A program made the translations under genes and the position numbers. Positions 7,567 through 15,289 of a DNA stretch of 32,234 bases are shown piece by piece. The stretch spans positions 1-32,234 of the forward strand of contig JAJYLH010000060.1 of assembly GCA_021787845.1 (NCBI GenBank), in the 5' to 3' direction. This DNA comes from Myxococcales bacterium (GTDB lineage: Bacteria; Myxococcota; Myxococcia; Myxococcales; JAJYLH01). Each line of letters begins with the position of its first letter. The first letter of the stretch is position 1. Below the pieces are notes generated by a model. The model ran no database searches. It had not been told where the DNA came from and was given only the letters and a program-made list of their open reading frames with translations.

Positions 7567-9834
7567 ATGATGACGCGGATTCGGCAGGGACTGCTCTTCG
7601 GGATGGTGCTCGTCGCGGCGACGGCGTGGGCCGACCCGGCGCCTTTCGTGCCCGAGGAGATCACCCAGCAGGGGCGCCTGCTCGACCCGAGCGACCAGCC
7701 GGTCAACGGGGCGGTCGAGATGACCTTCAGCCTCTTCAATCAGGCGACGGGCGGCAGCTCGTTCTGGAGCGAGGACACCAACGTCCAGGTCGAGAACGGC
7801 TATTACGCGGTGGTTCTCGGGGACACTTCGGTCCAGGGCGTGAAGCCGATCACCAGCGACCTGCTCACCCCGCCGGTCTACCTGGAGGTCAGCGTCGATC
7901 AGCACGCGATGTCGCCGCGGTTGCAGTTGGGCTCGGTGCCCTACGCGATGCTGGCGGACCGCGCCAACTCCATCGACGGCGGCACCATCACGAACGCCAC
8001 CATCACCGGCAGCAGCGTCGACGCGACCTCGGTCTCGATCGGCGGCCACCCGGTCATCGACTCGAACGGCAACCTCGTGAACCTCGCGCAGCAGCTCCAG
8101 GGCGCGGGCATGGTGGCGTCGGATTCGAGCGAGCTCGGCGGCAAGCCGGCGTCGGACTACGTGACGACCGGCGACCTGACCCAGAACTACGCGACCGCGA
8201 GCGACCTCGCGAGCCAGCAGTACGACAACATGCTGGTGAACGGCTCCTTCGAGATCGCGGCGGCCGCGCAGGTGCCGGTGGCGGCCTGGGTGTCGAGCAC
8301 CACGGTCCAAGGGACGAGCGGTAGCTTCACCCAGTCGACCACCGCGAAGTTCGGAGCGAAGGCGCTCGACATCGCCGACAAGGATCCCAATGTCGAGGTG
8401 GCGGTGAAGCAGGTGGCGATCGCCGCGGGCGACATCGCCGGCTACGTGGGCGACACGTTCACCGCGTCGGTCTACGCCAACCGGGTGAACGGGACGACCC
8501 AGGGTCGCATCTGCATCATCGAGGCCGACGGCAGCGGCGCGGGCGCGATGGATTGCACGCCGTTGACCACGGACAACCAGTACGAGCGGGCGGTGGTGAG
8601 CCACGTGGTGACGAGCTCGGCGCAGTACCTGACCGTTCTTCTCGACACCGGGAGCGTCATCAACGACGAGAACGAGTACCTCTTCGACGGGGCGATGCTG
8701 ACGGAGGGCAATCTCGCGCCGGCGTTCGCCGGGAACGTCTCCGAAGAAATTCCCGCCGGGAGCATCGGTTCCTCCAAGCTCATCATGGGACCGGGCTCGG
8801 GGCTGAACGCCGACCTCCTCGACGGGATGGATTCCAGCGCCTTCGTGCAGCTCGCGAGCACCCAGACCATCACCGGCACCAAGATGTTCTCCGCGGCGCC
8901 GGCCTTCACCGGCTCGGGGGCGCCGTTCACGGTCACGAGCGGCACCGAGGTGACGAACCTCAACGCGGCCATGCTGGGCGGGATGGATTCGAACGCCTTC
9001 GTCCAGCTCGCGAACACCCAGACCATCACCGGCACCAAGACGTTCTCCGCGGCGCCGGCCTTCACCGGCTCGGGGGCGCCGTTCACGGTCACGAGCGGCA
9101 CCGAGGTGACGAATCTCAACGCGGACAAGCTCGACGGCCTCCAAGGGACCCAGTTCATGCGCGCCGACGCGGATACTTCCACGACCGGGAACCTGAACGT
9201 CGGCGGCAACATCACGATGGGCGGCACCACCCTGACGATCCACGGAGGCCAGGCGCTGACCGAAGCCCAGCCCGGCGGCGCAGCCGGCCCCGAGCTGCTG
9301 TTGAACGGGGGCGGCACGTTCACCGGCGGCATCTGGGCGACCGGCACGTTGCACACGAACGGCGATGTCGTCGTGCGGGGCAACATCACCGCGAGCCAGA
9401 ACATCGGCGCGGTCGGCAACATGCACGCGAGCGGCATCGTCAGCGCGAGCGCCGACGTCACCGCCGGCGGCAACGTCAGCGCCACCGGCAACATCACCGC
9501 CGGCGGAAAGATCGGCATCGGCGTCCACACGATCGAGGCGTCGGTGCCCGGGCTGCCTAAGGGAACGAGCCCGGGCGCTTGCTACTTGAACGGCGCGTTC
9601 TTCGCCGACTGCTACTGCCCCAGCGGGGAGGTCGCCATCTCCGGCGGCGGCTACGGCACCGGGAACACCACCATCCTCTATGAGAGCCGGGCGTTGGTCA
9701 CCAACGGGGTGCCGGTCGGTTGGCGCACGACGTGTACACAGATGTCTTGCCCCAGCGGCTTTATTAACACCTGCTACCTGATGCCTGCCCCCTGCGCTTA
9801 CGCCCAGGTCACCTGCGTCAGCCACGCGAACTGA
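7567..9834 (+). CDS. large exported protein with tail-fibre-like repeats and Cys-rich C-terminus
   Basis: 755 residues from ATG 7567, preceded by a strong AGGGAGG at 7-base spacing. A signal peptide ends ATAWA at residue 22. Residues 30-130 (QGRLLDPSDQPVNGAVEMTF and following) resemble an N-terminal beta domain seen in many secreted proteins of this style. Residues 215-385 look like a carbohydrate-binding-type jelly roll (starts NMLVNGSFE). Residues 420-523 are two near-identical 52-residue repeats of the kind LDGMDSSAFVQLA...TITGTKTFSAAPAF, as in phage tail fibres and PilV-type adhesins. Residues 535-650 carry many GNI/GNV steps of a beta-roll. The last 80 or so residues hold about nine cysteines, likely disulphide-bonded tip. 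The probable role is a cell-surface adhesin or fibre; receptor unknown. The gene stands alone, with its own candidate promoter and leader hairpin. Confidence 0.8.
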   Translation: MMTRIRQGLLFGMVLVAATAWADPAPFVPEEITQQGRLLDPSDQPVNGAVEMTFSLFNQATGGSSFWSEDTNVQVENGYYAVVLGDTSVQGVKPITSDLLTPPVYLEVSVDQHAMSPRLQLGSVPYAMLADRANSIDGGTITNATITGSSVDATSVSIGGHPVIDSNGNLVNLAQQLQGAGMVASDSSELGGKPASDYVTTGDLTQNYATASDLASQQYDNMLVNGSFEIAAAAQVPVAAWVSSTTVQGTSGSFTQSTTAKFGAKALDIADKDPNVEVAVKQVAIAAGDIAGYVGDTFTASVYANRVNGTTQGRICIIEADGSGAGAMDCTPLTTDNQYERAVVSHVVTSSAQYLTVLLDTGSVINDENEYLFDGAMLTEGNLAPAFAGNVSEEIPAGSIGSSKLIMGPGSGLNADLLDGMDSSAFVQLASTQTITGTKMFSAAPAFTGSGAPFTVTSGTEVTNLNAAMLGGMDSNAFVQLANTQTITGTKTFSAAPAFTGSGAPFTVTSGTEVTNLNADKLDGLQGTQFMRADADTSTTGNLNVGGNITMGGTTLTIHGGQALTEAQPGGAAGPELLLNGGGTFTGGIWATGTLHTNGDVVVRGNITASQNIGAVGNMHASGIVSASADVTAGGNVSATGNITAGGKIGIGVHTIEASVPGLPKGTSPGACYLNGAFFADCYCPSGEVAISGGGYGTGNTTILYESRALVTNGVPVGWRTTCTQMSCPSGFINTCYLMPAPCAYAQVTCVSHAN
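8824..9135 (+). repeat. two tandem 156-bp coding repeats
   Basis: Copies 8824-8979 and 8980-9135 encode 52 residues each. Over the central 100 bases only two differences are seen (ATG/ACG and AACCTC/AATCTC); the ends diverge more. This indicates recent in-frame duplication or conversion within the fibre-like gene. Confidence 0.8.
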
Positions 9835-9871
9835 CCGTCAGGCGCACTCGACGCTGGGCTAGGCTCGCCTC

Positions 9872-11380
9872 ATGCACGACATCGTGGTCTTGAGCGATCT
9901 CCACATCGGCCGCGGGAAGAACCCGGAGACCGGGCGCTTTCACAACCTGGAGACGTTCTTCTACGACGACGACCTGCGCGAGTTCCTGCGCTGGGCGGTC
10001 AACGACGCGCGCGGGCGCGGGACGCGCATCCGGCTGGTCTTCAACGGCGACACCTTCGACCTCTTGCGCACGGAGGCGACGCCGGAGCGCGAGGCGAGCT
10101 GGCGCGAGCAGCATTTCGGCGCCGACCCGACCCCGCCCGTCGCCGCGCAGCTCGTCGCGGCCATCCTCGCCGGGCATCCCGTGTTCGTCGAGGCGGTGAC
10201 CGACGTCCTCGCGCATGGGAGCAAGGTCGTCTTCCTGCCCGGCAACCACGACATCGAGGTCCAGTGGAAGCCGGTGCAGGACGCCATCCGCCAGGCGGTG
10301 CGGGAGCGGCTGTTGGCGCGCCGGGCGGACGTCGACGAGGCGCTCTCGCGGCTCACGTTCGAATCCTGGTTCGTCTTCGAGCCCGGCCGCATCTGGATCG
10401 AGCACGGCTGCCAGTACGACTCGGAGAACGCGTTCCGCCATTTCCTCCGGGGGCGCCTCGCGGAGGAGAAGTTCGACGCGGGCCTCCTGGAGCTGGACCT
10501 CCCGCTCGGCAATTTTTTCCAGCGCTACCTCTACAACGCCTTCGGGCCGCTCACGTTCATGGTCCCCTCGACCCGGGCCAACGCCCGCTACTCGCGATGG
10601 CTCCTGCTCCACGAGCCGCGCCTGTTGTTCCGGGTGATCTGGAGCCATCTGCCGTTCATCTGGCAGCTCATCCGCCGCCTCGCGCGAAAGCGCAGCCGCG
10701 AACGGATGATTCTCGCCGACGCCCACCGCGCCGAGCTGCGGGACCTGTCGAAATCGAGCGGGCTCGGGAAGACCCTGGAGCACATCGAACGGCTGAAGAT
10801 GGTGCGCGGAGACCTCCTCCAGGCGGCGCGCGAGTACAGCTTGCAAGCGCTGCGGGCGCTGTCGATTGCCGGGGCCATCGCGCTCGCCGGCGCGGGCCTG
10901 TGGTTCACCGGCTTCTACGCGATCAACGCGATCCACTTCGGGTTCGGGGCGAAAGCGCTCCTGTTCCTCGCGCTGAACGTGCTGCTGCTCGCGGCCTTCG
11001 GCGCGGCGATGGCCTGGGCGCTCGTGCGTCCGAGCCCGCCGATGTCACCGCGGCCGCAACGCCGGGCGGCGCAGGAAATCGTCAAGCTTCTCGACGTGCC
11101 GGCGGTGACGTTCGGACACACCCACGAGGAAGCGCTCTGGCGCCTCGACCGGCCGTGGGGCGGCAAGGCCTGGCTCTTCAACACCGGCACCTGGGTCGCC
11201 GTCTTCACCCAGGACGAGTTCCTTCCGCGCGAGCGGGTGCAGCTCACCTTCCTGCGGATGATCGGACATGAGGCGGAGCTGCTCTACTGGAGCCCCGGAC
11301 GAGGAGAGCCGCTGCCCGTGATTCTCCTGGACGAGATGGACAGCGAGAGCGTCGCCGCGGTCGCCGAGCCGAGCGGGTAG
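9872..11380 (+). CDS. membrane-linked metallophosphoesterase
   Basis: 502 residues. Calcineurin-like phosphoesterase motifs appear in order: D9-L-H11 (SDLHIG), N58-G-D60 (NGDTFD), G124-N-H-D127, E177-H178-G and G415-H-T-H418. These bind two metal ions for phosphoester hydrolysis. Unusually, between the EHG and GHTH motifs the chain carries a long helical insert with two hydrophobic segments near residues 328-350 and 362-385. The two halves of the active site would thus be tethered to the membrane by a hairpin of helices. The total is about twice the length of simple family members. The substrate is unknown; a phospholipid or nucleotide is possible, and it is not obviously LpxH given the size. 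ATG 9872 has only a weak ribosome binding site, 37 bp after the previous stop, so it might be cotranscribed with the fibre-like gene. Confidence 0.85.
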   Translation: MHDIVVLSDLHIGRGKNPETGRFHNLETFFYDDDLREFLRWAVNDARGRGTRIRLVFNGDTFDLLRTEATPEREASWREQHFGADPTPPVAAQLVAAILAGHPVFVEAVTDVLAHGSKVVFLPGNHDIEVQWKPVQDAIRQAVRERLLARRADVDEALSRLTFESWFVFEPGRIWIEHGCQYDSENAFRHFLRGRLAEEKFDAGLLELDLPLGNFFQRYLYNAFGPLTFMVPSTRANARYSRWLLLHEPRLLFRVIWSHLPFIWQLIRRLARKRSRERMILADAHRAELRDLSKSSGLGKTLEHIERLKMVRGDLLQAAREYSLQALRALSIAGAIALAGAGLWFTGFYAINAIHFGFGAKALLFLALNVLLLAAFGAAMAWALVRPSPPMSPRPQRRAAQEIVKLLDVPAVTFGHTHEEALWRLDRPWGGKAWLFNTGTWVAVFTQDEFLPRERVQLTFLRMIGHEAELLYWSPGRGEPLPVILLDEMDSESVAAVAEPSG

Positions 11381-11388
11381 AGGCGACG

Positions 11389-11434
11389 GCCGATCGGACC
11401 GATCAGTCGGATCGGACCGATCGGTCCGATCGGC
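11389..11434. terminator. GATCGG-rich palindrome, copy B, between convergent genes
   Basis: CCGATCGGACCGATC at 11390-11404 pairs perfectly with 11419-11433, and one further G-C pair closes outside. The 14-base loop holds more of the same motif. It fills most of the 65-bp gap between two convergent stops, which fits a bidirectional terminator. Confidence 0.6.
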
Positions 11435-11445
11435 GAGCGGGCGTT

Positions 11446-11973
11446 TCACTCGTCGAACAGCTTGAGCTGTCTGGCGCCGCCGCCGGAAGGCAGGAGCTGC
11501 CGGGCGAGGCTCGACTCCCGGCGGAAGAATCCTTCGGTGTGGAAGGTGTCGGTCAGGTCGAAGAGCTCGAAATCCAGGTGGTGGCAGAGCTCGTGAAGGA
11601 GCGTCCGGGTGAACGTGCGCAGCGCGACCGGCTGTTCGTGGGCGGCGGTGCGCATCCAGACCTGGACGAGAGGGGTCTTGCCCTCCTCGCGGGTGTAGAG
11701 CCCGTGCAGCTCGGCGTTCTCGCTTGACGGCCGCCGCGCGAGCACCTGCGTGCGCACTTGCGGCACCCGGAGCATCGAAAGCATCGTCGCCGCGAACGAC
11801 CGCACCGCCCGCCCGACCGCCGTTCGGTCGTCCGCCTCGAGCCCGACGCGAATCGCGTCCAAGCTCGGCAGGAGCGCCGCCGGCTCGGGCAGCGCGACGG
11901 AGGTGATCGCGTCGCTCTTGCGATAGGTCGCCTTCTGCGCGCGGTTCAGGTGCTCGTAGTAGCCGAACGGCAT
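11446..11973 (-). CDS. SprT-like zinc metallopeptidase domain protein
   Basis: 175 residues with no signal peptide, so probably cytoplasmic. The zinc-protease signature H127-E-L-C-H131 sits in LLHELCHHLDFELFDLTD, followed by H145-T-E-G-F-F; H145 or E148 may supply the third zinc ligand. The length and a single C-terminal HExxH resemble SprT/WSS1-type or small minigluzincin-like proteins, but the flanking sequence is not clearly any named family. It follows the GYPxCC protein by 36 bp on the same strand, so the two are probably cotranscribed. That pair is divergent from a radical SAM gene, so a role in processing a product of that system is conceivable but is inference. The ATG is preceded by GAAGG with almost no spacing, so the start is less sure. 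Confidence 0.7.
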   Translation of the reverse strand: MPFGYYEHLNRAQKATYRKSDAITSVALPEPAALLPSLDAIRVGLEADDRTAVGRAVRSFAATMLSMLRVPQVRTQVLARRPSSENAELHGLYTREEGKTPLVQVWMRTAAHEQPVALRTFTRTLLHELCHHLDFELFDLTDTFHTEGFFRRESSLARQLLPSGGGARQLKLFDE

Positions 11974-12009
11974 CCTTCGCCAAGGCTAACCCACCCGGGC
12001 AAGGCAGCC

Positions 12010-12912
12010 TCACGGACCCGGCGCGACGAAGCGCAAGGCGACCGGGGGGAAGCGCTCCCGCTTGCCGCGCTCGACCGTTCCGTCCGCGAGCACCCGCGCG
12101 CCCACGCAGCTCTGAGCGAGGGCCACGTCGCCTTCCACCGGCGCCAGGCTCCCCTCGGGGTGCTCCGGCCCGTGCGCCTCGACGATGCGGTCGCCTTCCA
12201 GCTCGACGATCGCGCGTGCGTGATCGGCGGCGGCCACGACGGTGACCGCGAGCTGCTGGAGGAGCCCCGCACCGGCGCCCGGCTCGACGCGGTCCAGCTC
12301 CGCCAGCAGCAGGTCCGCCTGGGCGAGCGCGGCCGGGCAGTCGTAGCGGCAGGGCGTGTACGACAGGAGCTTGACGCCCGCGCGAAAGAGCAGGTGGTTC
12401 AGCCGCGCGTCCGCCCGGGGCGTCCAGTTCTCGCGCGCGACCACATAGTCGTCCGAATTCTCCGTCGGACGGCGCCGCAGGCGGCAGCCGAGAGAGCCCC
12501 GAAAGCGGCGGCTCGGCGCGCCCCGGAGCCGTTCGGCGAACGCTTCGACGCAGCAATCGGGGTAGCCGAGCCCGCGACCGATGGCGATCGCTTCCTCGGC
12601 GTGCACGCTCGGTTTCGGGTGCGGGCCGCGACGAATCAGCTTGCGCTCGAGCTCGGCGAGCGCTTGGGCCTCCTGGGGGCTATGCGCGACGAAGAGCGCG
12701 CCACCCCGCGCGGTGCGCTCCCGGAATACCCGCGGGCTCGGCCGTCTCGGATTGCCCCCCCGCTCTTCGGGCAGCTCGACGAACGCCAGATGGCCGCCGA
12801 CCGCCAGGTAATGCGCGCCGGCCGCCGCGAGGTCGGCGCCGGAGACGGTCAAGCGCACCGCCGGCTTCAGCCCGGCTCGGAACGCGAGGTACTCGAGATC
12901 CCGCCCGGGCAC
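12010..12912 (-). CDS. GYPxCC-motif protein (DUF483-like), partner of radical SAM gene
   Basis: About 300 residues from GTG 12912; no upstream ATG or good ribosome binding site exists, so the start is tentative. A conserved-looking cysteine motif L-G-Y-P-D-C120-C121-V-E-A-F is followed about 65 residues later by Y-T-P-C188-R-Y-D-C192. From memory, GYPxCC followed by a PCxxxC motif is characteristic of DUF483 and related proteins of unknown function; this was not checked. The four cysteines could bind a metal or iron-sulphur cluster. The C-terminal third (residues 220-300) looks like an antiparallel beta domain. The gene is divergent from the radical SAM enzyme across 123 bp and is followed closely by the HELCH metallopeptidase. 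The long frame continuing upstream to 14703 is antisense to the radical SAM gene and is not coding. Confidence 0.7.
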   Translation of the reverse strand: MPGRDLEYLAFRAGLKPAVRLTVSGADLAAAGAHYLAVGGHLAFVELPEERGGNPRRPSPRVFRERTARGGALFVAHSPQEAQALAELERKLIRRGPHPKPSVHAEEAIAIGRGLGYPDCCVEAFAERLRGAPSRRFRGSLGCRLRRRPTENSDDYVVARENWTPRADARLNHLLFRAGVKLLSYTPCRYDCPAALAQADLLLAELDRVEPGAGAGLLQQLAVTVVAAADHARAIVELEGDRIVEAHGPEHPEGSLAPVEGDVALAQSCVGARVLADGTVERGKRERFPPVALRFVAPGP

Positions 12913-13035
12913 GCTGCTGTCGATAGCACGGCGTCTTCTGGCCCGCACCGCCGGTCCTCGTCGATTCGCCGCGGGGCAGGAGGGCGGCAGCGCTCGACCT
13001 CGCCGGAAAGCCCGGCCGATGTTACGGTCGCGCTC

Positions 13036-14679
13036 GTGCCGGATTCCGCCGAGACGCGGGCATTCACCTTGCTCCTGGAGATGCGCTGCAACAACTACTG
13101 CATCTTCTGCGGCCAGCGCGAGGTCGACGAGGCGCTCGTCAAGAGCCGGCAGCGGCTCGGCCTTTCCGTGCCGCGCACCAGCTTCGGCGACCGGCGCGGC
13201 CGCTACACGCTCCAGTCGGCGACCGAGACGCTCACCCGGGCGCGCGCCGAAGGCTTCACGTTCCTGCGCATCCAGGGCGGTGAGCCGACCCTCTTCCCGC
13301 AGCTCGCCGAGGTCGTCGCCGTCGCCCGCGAGCTGGGGTTCACGTTCGTCAACGTCGTCACCAACGGCCGCAAGCTCAAAGAGCCCGCGTTCACCCGGGC
13401 GCTCATCGCGTCGGGCCTGGACAGCATCAGCTTCTCGATGGTGGGCGCCGACGCCGAAACGCACGACGCGCTCTGCGGCGTGGCGGGCGCGTTCGACGAT
13501 CTGCTCGCGGGGATGCGTCAGGCGGCGGCCGCCGCCAGCGAGCTCGGGCGCCAGGTTCACCTCGATGCGAACGTCATCACCTCGGCGAACAACGTCGAAC
13601 GTCTGTTCGAGCAGGTGCGGCTGCTCGCGAGCCTCGGCGTCGAGGCGGCCATCGTCCACCTCGTCGATTTCTCGGGGCTCGCCGACGACCCGAAAGTGCG
13701 CGAGAAGCTCGAGTTCGACATCCGGCGCATCACGCCCGCCCTCGCGCGGGCCCAAGAAGATGCGAACCGGCTCGGGTTGCGGCTGCACGCGGACAGCGTG
13801 CCGCTGTGTCTGAGGCCGCGATTGCAAGCGAGCGACGTCGAGAGAATCGGCCTTCTCACCGCGGTCGCGCCGCGCCGGTTCGAGGCGGCGGCCTTCACCT
13901 ACGTCCCTGGAAAGGAGCGGCCGCGCCTCGCGTGCTGCGAGCCGTGCCTCCTGCGCAACGCCTGCCGCCGCGTGCCGCCCGAGTACTGGCCCGACGACCC
14001 CGCGCTGGCGTTCCGGCCGATCAACGCGCGCACCGTCGGCGAGGATGTCGACTGCGTTCTGGCCGAGGTCAATCCCGCGGCGCCGAAGACGGTGGATGAG
14101 CTGCTCGATCTCGAGCGTGCTCTCGACCTCCTGCGACGTTCCTTCGGCGTGGCCAACGAGCTCGCGCCTTCGATCGACCGGCTGCGAGGCGCGTACGCCG
14201 ACCTCCTTTTGCTCGCGATTTCCCGCCACGACGCGAAGTTCGCCGGCGCCGCCTTCGCCGCCCACGTCGGGCTCGGTCCCGTCGACCGCTTCGAGATCGG
14301 TCACGCCGTCCAGCCGATGTTGGAGATGAACGCCGCCGAGCTCGCGCGGAAGACGGGAGCGGTCCCGGCAAGCTTCGCGCCGGGCGCGTGGCGCTTGCGC
14401 TTCGACCACGGCTTCGAGCTGGCGGTGGACGGCGAGCGCGCGCCTTCCGGCGAGCTGCGGGTTCGCGCTCTGACCCCGATTCTGGCGCCGGTCCAGAGCC
14501 CCGTCGCTCGCGTCACCCGCGCGCTCTTTCTCGGGTTCGTCGCCGGCCGCCTGCGGGACGTGCGCCGGCTCCTGCTGGCGCCGGAAGCTCTCGACGGCGA
14601 CCACGGCCGCGGTTTCGTGCGCCTGTTCGTGCCGCTGCGCGAGGGCGCCGTCCGACTCGAGCACGCCGCCGGCCAGTAG
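13036..14679 (+). CDS. radical SAM enzyme with auxiliary cysteine cluster
   Basis: 547 residues from GTG 13036, the last start codon before the catalytic motif. C18-N-N-Y-C22-I-F-C25 is the CxxxCxxC site that binds the [4Fe-4S] cluster and SAM, and G81-G-E-P84 is the SAM amino-group motif. The barrel runs to about residue 240 (features such as NVVTNGR and DSISFSMVGAD). A second set, C258 in PLCLRPR and then C300-C301-xx-C304-x5-C310, looks like a SPASM/twitch-type auxiliary cluster. Such clusters are common in enzymes that modify peptides or proteins. The 230-residue C-terminal part, helical and then beta-rich, is not recognised. No obvious precursor peptide is adjacent. The divergent GYPxCC protein and the metallopeptidase are its likely functional neighbours. 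The exact reaction is unknown. Confidence 0.85.
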   Translation: MPDSAETRAFTLLLEMRCNNYCIFCGQREVDEALVKSRQRLGLSVPRTSFGDRRGRYTLQSATETLTRARAEGFTFLRIQGGEPTLFPQLAEVVAVARELGFTFVNVVTNGRKLKEPAFTRALIASGLDSISFSMVGADAETHDALCGVAGAFDDLLAGMRQAAAAASELGRQVHLDANVITSANNVERLFEQVRLLASLGVEAAIVHLVDFSGLADDPKVREKLEFDIRRITPALARAQEDANRLGLRLHADSVPLCLRPRLQASDVERIGLLTAVAPRRFEAAAFTYVPGKERPRLACCEPCLLRNACRRVPPEYWPDDPALAFRPINARTVGEDVDCVLAEVNPAAPKTVDELLDLERALDLLRRSFGVANELAPSIDRLRGAYADLLLLAISRHDAKFAGAAFAAHVGLGPVDRFEIGHAVQPMLEMNAAELARKTGAVPASFAPGAWRLRFDHGFELAVDGERAPSGELRVRALTPILAPVQSPVARVTRALFLGFVAGRLRDVRRLLLAPEALDGDHGRGFVRLFVPLREGAVRLEHAAGQ

Positions 14680-14818
14680 CGCTCGCCTCGAGCGGCAGAG
14701 CACTCGACCTCTCGCGTCGAAGCGTGGCGGCGTCCCCTCGTTCCTTCGCGTTCCGTCATCGAGCGCTTAGGGTTTTCCCGGGGCCGCCTGTGTCGTCCTG
14801 GCCCCGACGGGGGATGCG

Positions 14819-15163
14819 ATGAAGGGCTTCACGAAGGGACTGCTCGCAGCAGGGCTGCTCGCTCTTTCGGCTCCGGCCATGGCGGCCATGCCGAACAGCA
14901 ACATGAAGCCGGAGATGAACCAGCAGACCAGCGCGTACCCGGGCACCATCAAGAGCGTGAACGCGTCCAAGGACACGGTGACCCTCGAGGTGCCGCTGGC
15001 GCCGGGCGCCACCATCCTGAAGAACGGGCAGAACGTGTCGCTCAAGCAGATCAAGCAGGGCGACGAGGTGCGCGCGAGCTTCGACCCGATGACGCACGAG
15101 ATCATGAAGCTCGACGTGCACTCGAAGGGCATGAAGGGCACCAAGAGCAGCTCGGGCTACTAG
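14819..15163 (+). CDS. small exported beta-barrel-like protein
   Basis: 114 residues from ATG 14819, preceded by GGGGGA. Residues 1-22 are a signal peptide (LLALSAPAMA then AMPNS). The mature protein has a Met/Asn/Gln-rich start, then a compact beta-rich domain: GTIKSVNASKDTVTLEV, an NGQNVSLKQIKQGDEVRASF segment and EIMKLDVHS. It resembles the small OB-like barrels of CusF, DUF1344 or DUF5666 proteins (GxIxSVD...TVTL...IKxGDxV), which suggests ligand or metal binding in the periplasm. A Ser/Gly/Lys tail ends the chain. It is monocistronic, with an intrinsic terminator 22 bp downstream. Confidence 0.8.
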   Translation: MKGFTKGLLAAGLLALSAPAMAAMPNSNMKPEMNQQTSAYPGTIKSVNASKDTVTLEVPLAPGATILKNGQNVSLKQIKQGDEVRASFDPMTHEIMKLDVHSKGMKGTKSSSGY

Positions 15164-15185
15164 CCCGCGGCGCCGATTGACGATC

Positions 15186-15224
15186 GCCCGCGGCGGGAAA
15201 GCGAGACGCCGCGGGCGTTCGTTT
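15186..15224 (+). terminator. intrinsic terminator
   Basis: GCCCGCGGCG at 15186-15195 pairs perfectly with 15207-15216 around an 11-base loop, followed by GTTCGTTT. It lies 22 bp after the stop of the small exported protein. The strongest terminator in the window. Confidence 0.75.
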
Positions 15225-15239
15225 GCGTCGCGCCGACGA

Positions 15240-15274
15240 CCGATCAGACCGATCGGTCGGATCGGTCCGATCGG
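15240..15274. terminator. GATCGG-rich palindrome, copy C, between convergent genes
   Basis: CCGATCAGACCGATC at 15240-15254 pairs with GATCGGTCCGATCGG at 15260-15274 with one mismatch and a 5-base loop. It lies 15 bp before the end of the reverse-strand glycosyltransferase gene, where it would terminate that gene. Confidence 0.6.
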
Positions 15275-15289
15275 ACGGATCGGCTTTTC

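Noticed and set aside
8824-9135. CRISPR-like or phage array
   Set aside because: Only two copies, continuous coding and no spacers; it is an in-frame protein repeat.
7465-9825. 786-codon reverse-strand open frame over the fibre-like gene
   Set aside because: His/Arg/Asp-rich shadow caused by GC-rich codons; the forward frame has a signal peptide, ribosome binding site and repeats.
11446-14679. Classical RiPP cluster with precursor peptide
   Set aside because: No short frame with a leader and a Cys/Thr/Ser-rich core could be found beside the radical SAM gene.
12913-14703. Upstream extension of the GYPxCC gene
   Set aside because: It is antisense to the radical SAM gene and its translation has no protein-like features.
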